Notes under the pieces: model-generated | Seen by the model: the letters and a program-made list of their open reading frames with translations, nothing else | Databases searched by the model: none | What the model was told of the DNA's origin: nothing | Position numbers and translations under genes: made by a program | DNA from: an uncultured Bacteroidales bacterium | Lineage (GTDB): Bacteria > Bacteroidota > Bacteroidia > Bacteroidales > F082 | DNA length: 20,164 nt | Direction of reading: 5' to 3' | Assembly: GCA_937884015.1 (NCBI GenBank) | Contig: CALGBV010000409.1 | Span: 1-20,164, forward strand | In this document: piece by piece, positions 14,338-20,164 of the stretch | Layout: each line of letters starts with the position of its first letter | How positions within the stretch are numbered: position 1 is the first letter of the stretch

Positions 14338-16926
14338 ATGAAAAAATTAACCTTACTTCTCTCCTTGTTGCTTTCGGTGACTTGGACATTTGCCCAGACA
14401 GAGGCAAGAATCGATTTCAACAACTATGCCGAAAACCAGAACCTGAACGGTCAGGACAACTGGGTGGCACGCGCACACAGCGCAGGCGGCGGCACTTTGA
14501 AAACCGAATACCTTGGTGCAGGCGGCGCCATTTGCCCCGACGAGACTATGGGCGTTTTCTTCGACAATGCCAACACCAATTTCGGTGAAATCGCAACGCA
14601 CAAATCGACTTCAAATTTCCAATTCGACTTTTCAGATGGCGGCACCATCGAAATCGAACTGGATGTGTTCCGTAACTGGTGGGGCACTTGCTTCGGCGTT
14701 GGCTACGATGCTGATGGCGATGGCGTGGTGTTGCCTCCAATGAATTACGAAACCACACAGCCTAACCCGAACCTTCCTACACAGGATGGCGGCATCTATT
14801 TTGTCACTACGGGTGTCAGCAGCCAAGATAGATTCGTCAACGGTATCGTTCTGCCAAACAACACAATGCCAGTCGATTTCGATTATGACGAAACAACATG
14901 GACACGCTGGAGAATCATGATTGACCTCGAAGCCAACAACCGTCAGGGCAGCGTAGCTTTGTTTGCCGATTACGGTTGCACGGGCGAATTTGAACCTGTT
15001 CCTGAAATCCAAGGCATCAATGCCGGCTTGACCCCAGGCAGTGGCGACCGCTTCGACCCAGCCAAATGGGACGGCATTTTCTTCCTCAACAGCTCACATG
15101 CTGGTTACGACAACCTCGTGGTGAGACATACGCCAGCCGGTTTGGCCTCACAATTTGTTGAGTTCGCCGAAATTCCCGACCAGTTGGTTTCAGCTGCTCC
15201 TATCACTTTGGTGGCATCGGCAACATCAGGTCTTCCTGTCAGCTTCGAAGTGGTTGAAGGTCCTGCCACGGTTTCGGGCAATATCCTTACCTTGAACGGC
15301 ACGCCTGGCATCGTCAAAGTGAAGGCTTCACAGCCTGGCGACGGCACACAATGGAATGCCGCTCCAAGCGTCACTCGTTCATTTGAAGTGGTTGACCCTG
15401 ATGCCTATACGCCTGAAATCACCATCCGTCGTCCTTACGATGGCACTAAGGTCTATATGACTGAATTGAAGCCTATCATGCTGGTTTTGAGTGCCTACAT
15501 CGAACATGGCGATGCCATTAAGTTTGAAGAAGTGAAATTCACCGTCGATGGCGAAGATGTCATCTTGAGAACCGATTTCCCTGATGATCCAAGCAATGGC
15601 TATTGGTATGCTACTTGGACACCAAGCGGTTTCGGAACCTATAATATGACTGCTTCCATCACCCAGTCGGGCGGCAAGACAACAAGCAAGAATTGCACTT
15701 TCGAAGTGACCAATAATTTTGAAAATATGGATGTCGTTACCATGAATGGCGACTTGATTGTTTCTCCATCGGCTCAGTCCGTCACGGGCGAATATGTCAT
15801 GCCTTCGCATGTCGGCGCTTTCAGTAAAATCATGGCTCACTACGACCACAATTGCGTGAATGGCGACTGCGACCCTTACGACCGTGTGGGTTATTGCCGC
15901 GTGAAGAATTACCGTGGCGAATGGGTTGAACTGTTCCGCTATATCACCCCATTTGGCGTTCAGTGCGAAGCCGACATCGATGTCACCGACTTCTCAACCG
16001 TGCTGCAAGGTCTGGTTGAATTTGAAATGTATTTCCAGACTTGGAACGGCAGTGGCTACAACCCAATCCTGACTTTCAACATGACCAAAGGCACGCCTGA
16101 TTATCTCTATGCCGACGTCCAGCCTTTGTGGTTCGGTGCTTACGATTTCGGCGACTATGCCAACCAGCAGCCTGTGCCATCGGTCGACTATTGTTTTGTT
16201 GAAGGCGCCGAAGCCGCAAAACTGAAGCTTATGACCTCAGGCCACAACTGGAGCAGCGGCACCAACAACTGCAACAACACGGGCAATGCGGCTGAATTTT
16301 ACGAAGCCACACACCATGTTTTCGTCAACGGACAGAACAAGTTCGAGCAGCATCTTTGGAGAACATGCAACCCGAATCCAGCCGGCTGTCAGCCACAAAA
16401 CGGCACTTGGACCTACAACCGTAGCGGCTGGTGCCCAGGCTCAATGGCTTTGGTTTGGGACTTCGATTTGACCGAATACATGCCAGCCGGTTCAGCTGAA
16501 CTGTTCTATGAGTTCGACCCAACCTATCTCGACCTCTGCCACCCGAATCATCCTGATTGCGTCGACGGTCAGACCTGCGTGCAGTGCTCCGCTGCCGACA
16601 ACCCGATTTTGCGCGTTTCAGGTTCAGTGATCAGCTACAGCAACAACAGCGAAATCCTGCTTGATGTGCCGTCCTATCCTGAACTGAACGAAGACCCGTT
16701 CACGGTTGAAATCACGCCAAATCCTGTGAAGGGCAGCATGAACATTTCCACCGATTACGATTTGGGCAAAGTCTGCGTCCACATCATCAGTGCCACAGGC
16801 CAGGAAGTGCGCAATTTCGTGATGCGTCAGAACGCCACCATCGATGTTTCCGACCTTCCTTCAGGCATCTATTTCGTCAACCTCATCGGTGGTAAAGTGG
16901 TGACTAAGAAGATTGTGATTGAATAA
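14338..16926 (+). CDS. Secreted PNGase F-like protein with T9SS sorting domain (paralog 2, Glu118-to-Gln)
   Basis: The 862-residue protein has the same layout as its upstream neighbour. The signal peptide ends TFAQ (17-20). A lectin-like domain covers about 22-265, with DADGDG at 124-129 and an extra stretch near 137-150. Ig-like domains cover about 275-460, the PNGase F-like module about 465-762, and the T9SS sorting domain about 788-862. In the catalytic module Asp515 (CDPYDR) and Glu653 (AAEFYEATH) match Asp60 and Glu206 of PNGase F. The residue aligned to Glu118 is Gln567 (FQTW, codon CAG at 16036-16038). In PNGase F, E118Q is known to cut activity severely, so this copy may be weak, altered in specificity, or a glycan-binding protein. 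It lies 106 bases after paralog 1 with only a weak -7-like sequence (TATTTTAG) between, so co-transcription is likely. A strong terminator follows at 16982. Confidence 0.86.
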   Translation: MKKLTLLLSLLLSVTWTFAQTEARIDFNNYAENQNLNGQDNWVARAHSAGGGTLKTEYLGAGGAICPDETMGVFFDNANTNFGEIATHKSTSNFQFDFSDGGTIEIELDVFRNWWGTCFGVGYDADGDGVVLPPMNYETTQPNPNLPTQDGGIYFVTTGVSSQDRFVNGIVLPNNTMPVDFDYDETTWTRWRIMIDLEANNRQGSVALFADYGCTGEFEPVPEIQGINAGLTPGSGDRFDPAKWDGIFFLNSSHAGYDNLVVRHTPAGLASQFVEFAEIPDQLVSAAPITLVASATSGLPVSFEVVEGPATVSGNILTLNGTPGIVKVKASQPGDGTQWNAAPSVTRSFEVVDPDAYTPEITIRRPYDGTKVYMTELKPIMLVLSAYIEHGDAIKFEEVKFTVDGEDVILRTDFPDDPSNGYWYATWTPSGFGTYNMTASITQSGGKTTSKNCTFEVTNNFENMDVVTMNGDLIVSPSAQSVTGEYVMPSHVGAFSKIMAHYDHNCVNGDCDPYDRVGYCRVKNYRGEWVELFRYITPFGVQCEADIDVTDFSTVLQGLVEFEMYFQTWNGSGYNPILTFNMTKGTPDYLYADVQPLWFGAYDFGDYANQQPVPSVDYCFVEGAEAAKLKLMTSGHNWSSGTNNCNNTGNAAEFYEATHHVFVNGQNKFEQHLWRTCNPNPAGCQPQNGTWTYNRSGWCPGSMALVWDFDLTEYMPAGSAELFYEFDPTYLDLCHPNHPDCVDGQTCVQCSAADNPILRVSGSVISYSNNSEILLDVPSYPELNEDPFTVEITPNPVKGSMNISTDYDLGKVCVHIISATGQEVRNFVMRQNATIDVSDLPSGIYFVNLIGGKVVTKKIVIE

Positions 16927-16981
16927 GAGATTCTTTGGCACGTAGAGCCGCACACTGTGCGTCTTTAAATTTCCATTCAAC

Positions 16982-17025
16982 ATTTGCCGCAGCGACAGGA
17001 ACCCCTGTTTCTGCGGCAAATTTTT
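16982..17025 (+). terminator. Strong intrinsic terminator after the PNGase F-like pair
   Basis: Arms 16982-16992 and 17011-17021 are perfectly complementary over 11 bases and GC-rich. An inner stem ACAGG/CCTGT (16995-16999 with 17004-17008) is nested inside. A run of five T (17021-17025) ends it. This closes the susCD-PNGase region. Confidence 0.88.
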
Positions 17026-17197
17026 ATGGGTTGCAAGATGTAAGTTGAAAAAGCTGAAAGGCTGGTATGAATCGAGCGGTTGCGAGATTCAGAGGCGGTT
17101 TGTGGGTTTTGAATGTTTTGGTTATTAAAAGGTCAAATTGTATATTGTTGCCTAATTTAAAAATCTTCTAAATTTACCAAATTTTGATAATATTTTA
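17026..17197. other. Intergenic spacer with no recognised feature
   Basis: Between the terminator and the next promoter I see no credible ORF, RNA gene or repeat. The last 60 bases are AT-rich, as expected ahead of a promoter. Confidence 0.6.
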
Positions 17198-17226
17198 TTG
17201 TTATTCGATAAATAGTTTTACTTTTG
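17198..17226 (+). promoter_or_regulatory. Bacteroidota-type promoter for the DUF2975-HTH pair
   Basis: TTG at 17198-17200 and TACTTTTG at 17219-17226 (followed by C) fit the -33/-7 elements with an 18-base gap. Transcription would start near 17233, about 26 bases before the ATG at 17259. The sequences ATTCGATAAAT (17203-17213) and ATTTATCGAAT (17247-17257) are perfectly complementary and flank the -7 and start region; they could be an operator for the downstream HTH protein. Confidence 0.6.
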
Positions 17227-17258
17227 CGCATCGTTTAACAATAAAAATTTATCGAATT

Positions 17259-17753
17259 ATGAAACAGAAAACTTTCAAAAACATCAGAACGGTTTGCATC
17301 GTCGCCCTGGTTATGTGCGGCATCTGGGCATTGGTGATGCTGGGACATTTCCTAACAATGAGCCTCGCTCCGAATCATGATTTCTTTGGCAAAATGGTAG
17401 GTTTAAATATAATGGATTGGAGTACGCACACCACAGCGAAGACCATATACTTCATCGTTTACGTGATAAGTACCGCCATCATGATTTGGCTGTGTGTGAA
17501 GGCCGTTTGCAACATCCTGAAAGGCATCAAAGAGGGCGTGGTTTTTCCGAAAAGCAACGTGAAGCTGTTTTATTGGTTGGCACTTGCGGATTTCATTTAT
17601 ATGGCCGTCAACAGGAATTCCACTTTCCTTTATGGTTTCAACAGCATCTACTTTAACCACGACAATTTCACCACACCATTCATCATTCTGATTCTTGCCA
17701 TGATGTATAAGGTTGCATCACAGGCCGTTGAGGAAAACAATCTAACCATTTGA
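17259..17753 (+). CDS. DUF2975 family four-helix membrane protein
   Basis: The 164-residue protein has four predicted inner-membrane helices at about 11-33, 62-86, 100-118 and 138-153. It has the DUF2975 hallmark between helices 2 and 3, a KGIKEGVVFPKSNVKLF-like stretch (88-104). The family's biochemical role is unknown, but its members are usually encoded next to a small Xre-type regulator, as here. The frame is open upstream to a TTG at 17184; the ATG at 17259 is preferred because the promoter -7 element at 17219 lies inside the extension. The regulator gene starts 3 bases after this stop codon, so the two are one transcript. Confidence 0.85.
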   Translation: MKQKTFKNIRTVCIVALVMCGIWALVMLGHFLTMSLAPNHDFFGKMVGLNIMDWSTHTTAKTIYFIVYVISTAIMIWLCVKAVCNILKGIKEGVVFPKSNVKLFYWLALADFIYMAVNRNSTFLYGFNSIYFNHDNFTTPFIILILAMMYKVASQAVEENNLTI

Positions 17754-17756
17754 GCC

Positions 17757-17960
17757 ATGATTATCGTGAATTTGGATGTGATGCTTGCCAAGCGCAAGAT
17801 GCAGCTGAGCGAACTCGCCGAAAAAGTCGGCATTACCATAGCCAACCTCTCCATTCTGAAAACGGGCAAGGCCAAGGCTATCCGCTTTTCGACTTTGGAC
17901 GCCATCTGCAAACATTTGGACTGCACGCCCGGAGACATTTTGGAGTATCGGGAGGAATGA
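17757..17960 (+). CDS. Small Xre/Cro-C1-type HTH transcriptional regulator
   Basis: The 67-residue protein is a single helix-turn-helix domain of the YozG/Xre type. The segment LSELAEKVGITIANLSILKTGKAKAIRFSTLDAIC spans the HTH and following helix (about 17-51), and CTPGDILEY (56-64) is the usual end of the fold. It lies 3 bases after the DUF2975 gene, a pairing found widely in bacteria. The regulator probably controls this pair; the inverted repeat around the promoter (17203-17213 with 17247-17257) is a candidate operator. What it senses is unknown. Confidence 0.88.
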   Translation: MIIVNLDVMLAKRKMQLSELAEKVGITIANLSILKTGKAKAIRFSTLDAICKHLDCTPGDILEYREE

Positions 17961-18061
17961 ATGGTGATGGGTGATGGGTTATTGATGAGTAGCTCGTTGA
18001 GTTTGTCGAAACGGCAGATGAACGATGATGGAACAGAAATTAAAAGCAAAAAAGAAAAGTC

Positions 18062-18925
18062 ATGAAAAAGACAACATTAATCTTGATTTTGAGCGTCTTA
18101 TGTTTAGTAGTAAACTCACAATCCATTGATATACAAGGCTTTCTGATGGATGCGAAGACGCAAAAGCCTGTCCAATATGCGAATATCGGCATCGCAGAAA
18201 AGAACATCGGCACCGTCACTGATGAAAACGGACGTTTCGTGTTGGCCGTTCCCGACAGTCTGGCAAAGCATGATTTGACCTTTTCGCGCATCGGCTATCA
18301 GAAAAAAACCGTTGCCGTTAATTCATTTGGAAAACATGTCGACACTTTGCTGCTCGTTCCTGAAATCTATGAATTGCAGGAAGTTACGGTTTCAGTTGGG
18401 AAAATGCGCGAAAGGAAAGTCGGACATGCAGGCAACAATATAGTTCAATTTCAGGATAATGCCAGCCATCTCGGCTACGAATTTGGAACCATGTTGAAAT
18501 TGTCGAAGAAAAAGCCATCGCTTTTGAAGGATTTCAATTTTCAGGCAGTGACTTTCGGCAATATCGATTACGCCTTGATGCGTGTGAATATCTATCAAGT
18601 TGATGGCGAAGAATTTACGAATGTATTGAAAGAAAACATTTATGTCACATTGACGGACAACAAGTCGGAATACGAGAAATGTGTCAATCTTTTGCCATAC
18701 AACATTGTGGTTCAAGGCGAAATTGCCGTAACGCTTGAATTGGTGAAGGTTCACTACAAAGCTGAACCTCAAAAAGTTGAGCAGGGAACCGATGGCTACG
18801 GCTCTGATGGAATCGGCTATGCTGGCACATTCCTGAACAATACATGCGGAAGGGATACAAGTCAAGGAGCGTGGGAAACGATATCGGCTGTCGGACCTGC
18901 TTTCTGGCTGCATGTGTTGCAATAG
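18062..18925 (+). CDS. Secreted carboxypeptidase-regulatory-like domain protein of unknown function
   Basis: The 287-residue protein has a signal peptide (MKKTTLILILSVLCLVVNSQ). A carboxypeptidase-D regulatory-like beta-sandwich (PF13715 type) covers about residues 23-100 (IQGFLMDAKTQKPVQYANIGI, then a VTDENGRFVL block and LTFSRIGYQ). The stretch YELQEVTVSV (103-112) resembles the TonB-box region that follows this domain in SusC-type receptors, but no plug or barrel follows. Residues about 115-287 are not recognised. I see no internal stop or frameshift joining it to a receptor. It may interact with TonB or with the envelope, but that is a guess. No promoter of the standard form is evident in the 101-base gap upstream, which carries a short ATGGTGATGGG-type repetition. 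Confidence 0.72.
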   Translation: MKKTTLILILSVLCLVVNSQSIDIQGFLMDAKTQKPVQYANIGIAEKNIGTVTDENGRFVLAVPDSLAKHDLTFSRIGYQKKTVAVNSFGKHVDTLLLVPEIYELQEVTVSVGKMRERKVGHAGNNIVQFQDNASHLGYEFGTMLKLSKKKPSLLKDFNFQAVTFGNIDYALMRVNIYQVDGEEFTNVLKENIYVTLTDNKSEYEKCVNLLPYNIVVQGEIAVTLELVKVHYKAEPQKVEQGTDGYGSDGIGYAGTFLNNTCGRDTSQGAWETISAVGPAFWLHVLQ

Positions 18926-18933
18926 AATTTTGT

Positions 18934-18963
18934 TTTGTGGTTCTGAAAGAATGACTATTTTTG
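18934..18963 (+). promoter_or_regulatory. Bacteroidota-type promoter for the DUF2461 gene
   Basis: TTTG at 18934-18937 and TATTTTTG at 18956-18963 (followed by C) match the -33/-7 elements with an 18-base gap. The ATG at 18985 lies 21 bases after the -7 element. Confidence 0.6.
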
Positions 18964-18984
18964 CATAGTTCAAACAGCACAATT

Positions 18985-19653
18985 ATGGAAGACATATTTG
19001 CATTTCTCGATGGCATATTGCACAACAACAACCGTCAGTGGTTTCAGGAGCACAAGGATGAATATCTGAAAGCGCAAGGCAAGTTTAACGAGATAGCCGA
19101 GCAGATCATCGCCGGCGTGCAGCAGTTCGACGAGACCTGTCAAGGTCTGACGCTGAAAGATTGCACCTACCGTTTCTACCGCGACACGCGCTTTTCATCC
19201 GACAAACGGCCTTACAAGACCCATTTCGGCGTGTTCGTTTGCCCTGGCGGAAAGAAGTCGATGAAATCGGGCTACTACTTCCATATTGAACCCGAAGGCG
19301 CCGAATATTTGGGCCGAAACATGCTTTGCACAGGCATGTATTGTCCCGATACGGCCATGCTGAAAAGCATCCGTGATGGCGTACTCTTCGATGCCGAGCC
19401 TTTGGTGAAATCCATCAAAAAAGCCAAGCATTTCTCTTGCGACACTTCAAGAAACATGGTGCGCGTGCCGAACGGCTATCCGAAAGACCATCCGCAGGCC
19501 GAACTTTTCAAGCACCGCGACTGGCTTTTGGAACGCGAAATTCCAAAGGATATGCTCTACAGCAAACGCCTAGTTGAGTGGGCATTGGAAGAATTCCAGA
19601 CCACGCGCGATTTTTGTCAAACACTGAACAAGATGGTAAATTTTGAAGAATAA
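18985..19653 (+). CDS. DUF2461 domain-containing protein
   Basis: The 222-residue protein matches the DUF2461 (TIGR02453) family over its full length. The signature FYRDTRFSSDKRPYKTHFG lies at about 64-82, and a second block SGYYFHIEP follows at about 103-111. These are cytosolic proteins of unknown function, widespread in Bacteroidota and other bacteria. An in-frame TTG at 18961 was rejected as the start because it overlaps the promoter -7 element; the ATG at 18985 gives the typical N-terminus (MEDIFAFLDGILHNNNRQWF). The gene converges on the DUF937 gene, with a hairpin between them. Confidence 0.9.
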   Translation: MEDIFAFLDGILHNNNRQWFQEHKDEYLKAQGKFNEIAEQIIAGVQQFDETCQGLTLKDCTYRFYRDTRFSSDKRPYKTHFGVFVCPGGKKSMKSGYYFHIEPEGAEYLGRNMLCTGMYCPDTAMLKSIRDGVLFDAEPLVKSIKKAKHFSCDTSRNMVRVPNGYPKDHPQAELFKHRDWLLEREIPKDMLYSKRLVEWALEEFQTTRDFCQTLNKMVNFEE

Positions 19654-19658
19654 AAATG

Positions 19659-19690
19659 AAACGAGCCTCACCATTTGGCGAGGCTCGTTT
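19659..19690. terminator. Bidirectional terminator hairpin between convergent genes
   Basis: Arms 19659-19669 and 19680-19690 are perfectly complementary over 11 bases around a 10-base loop. The stem has A-rich and T-rich flanks, so it can serve both the DUF2461 gene and the convergent DUF937 gene. Confidence 0.8.
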
Positions 19691-19709
19691 GTTCTAAATC
19701 AATTAGCAA

Positions 19710-20164
19710 TTACTTTCCGAAGATTTTGCCAAGGCCACCGAGAATGCTGCCCAAGCCACCTGTGTTGCTTGAAGATGCACCGCCGCCGAGAACACTGCCG
19801 AGCAATGCGCCGAGAGCGTCATTACCTGTGTTGTTGTTGTTCTTCAGTTTGCCAAGGATGTTCATCATGGCAGGAGCGATGGATGAAAGGATATTGTTCA
19901 CCTGACCGCTTGTAGTGCCAGTTTGCTTGCCGATTTTGTCAAAAATGCTGCCTGCATTGTTACCCAAAATCTTACCCAAGATTTTGCTGCCGTCGGTGAG
20001 GTCGACACCTGCAAGATTGGAAATCATGCTGCCTGAATTGTTAGCGTGATCGCCGAGAGCCTTTGCCAATGCTGCGGCACCACTTTCAGTGGAAGCGTTT
20101 TTCTGCATAGCGCCAATCAAAGTCGGGAGGGCGCTGGTGATGACTGATGACACCTTGTTGGTGT
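19710..20164 (-). CDS. DUF937 family protein, N-terminus beyond the window
   Basis: The visible 151 residues are the C-terminal part of a DUF937 protein. The pattern of short helices rich in Ala, Gly, Leu, Asn and Ser (TSALPTLIGAMQKNA, VNNILSSIAPAMMNILGKL) and the Gly-rich tail (GGLGSILGGLGKIFGK) are typical. The frame stays open to the window edge (T-N-K-V-S-S...). The GTG at 20151-20153 that could be read as a start is more likely an internal valine. The function of DUF937 proteins (YidB-like) is not established. The 3' end is separated from the DUF2461 gene by a shared hairpin. Confidence 0.82.
   Translation of the reverse strand, partial: TNKVSSVITSALPTLIGAMQKNASTESGAAALAKALGDHANNSGSMISNLAGVDLTDGSKILGKILGNNAGSIFDKIGKQTGTTSGQVNNILSSIAPAMMNILGKLKNNNNTGNDALGALLGSVLGGGASSSNTGGLGSILGGLGKIFGK

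Noticed and set aside
17961..18000. Short ATGGTGATGGGTGATGGG repetition downstream of the HTH gene
   Set aside because: Only two to three imperfect units; too short to call a repeat locus.
19643..19915. Plus-strand frame of 90 codons at the right end
   Set aside because: It overlaps the terminator hairpin and is antisense to the DUF937 gene, which has a clear family-like composition.
1..20164. CRISPR array or cas genes accompanying the CARF nuclease
   Set aside because: No regularly spaced direct repeats and no Cas-like protein were seen on either strand.

Overview
The window looks like chromosomal DNA of a Bacteroidota member, probably order Bacteroidales. The evidence is a SusC/SusD pair, two proteins ending in a type IX secretion (T9SS) sorting domain, several promoters of the Bacteroidota TTTG / TAnnTTTG form, and an absence of Shine-Dalgarno reliance. 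Genus cannot be named from this sequence. No rRNA, tRNA, insertion sequence, prophage or CRISPR array is visible.

Layout. The 3' end of pgk (3-113) ends at a long perfect hairpin. Next is a strongly recognisable Card1-type gene (226-1383): a CARF sensor fused to a PD-(D/E)xK nuclease, normally an accessory effector of type III CRISPR-Cas, here with no cas gene beside it. It converges on a peptidase S66 (LD-carboxypeptidase) gene. Upstream of that, on the same strand, lies a secreted MORN-variant repeat protein. A 0.6 kb AT-rich divergent intergenic region (3908-4508) holds four exact TTATCAACA sites, two of them in a perfect palindrome. It is a candidate replication origin or regulatory region. 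To its right rpiB and a LutB-like iron-sulfur protein form a tight pair.

The centre (6429-16926) is the most interesting part. A SusC-type TonB-dependent transporter and a SusD-type lipoprotein are followed by two large paralogous secreted proteins. Each carries a peptide-N-glycosidase F (PNGase F) catalytic module between lectin/Ig-like domains and a T9SS sorting domain. All three PNGase F catalytic acids are preserved in the first paralog. In the second, the residue aligned with Glu118 is Gln. I infer a locus that strips N-glycans from glycoproteins at the cell surface and imports a product, although no glycoside hydrolase is encoded here.

The right end holds a DUF2975 membrane protein with a small Xre-type regulator, a secreted carboxypeptidase-regulatory-like domain protein, a DUF2461 protein, and the C-terminal part of a DUF937 protein on the minus strand. 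A clear hairpin separates the last two convergent genes.
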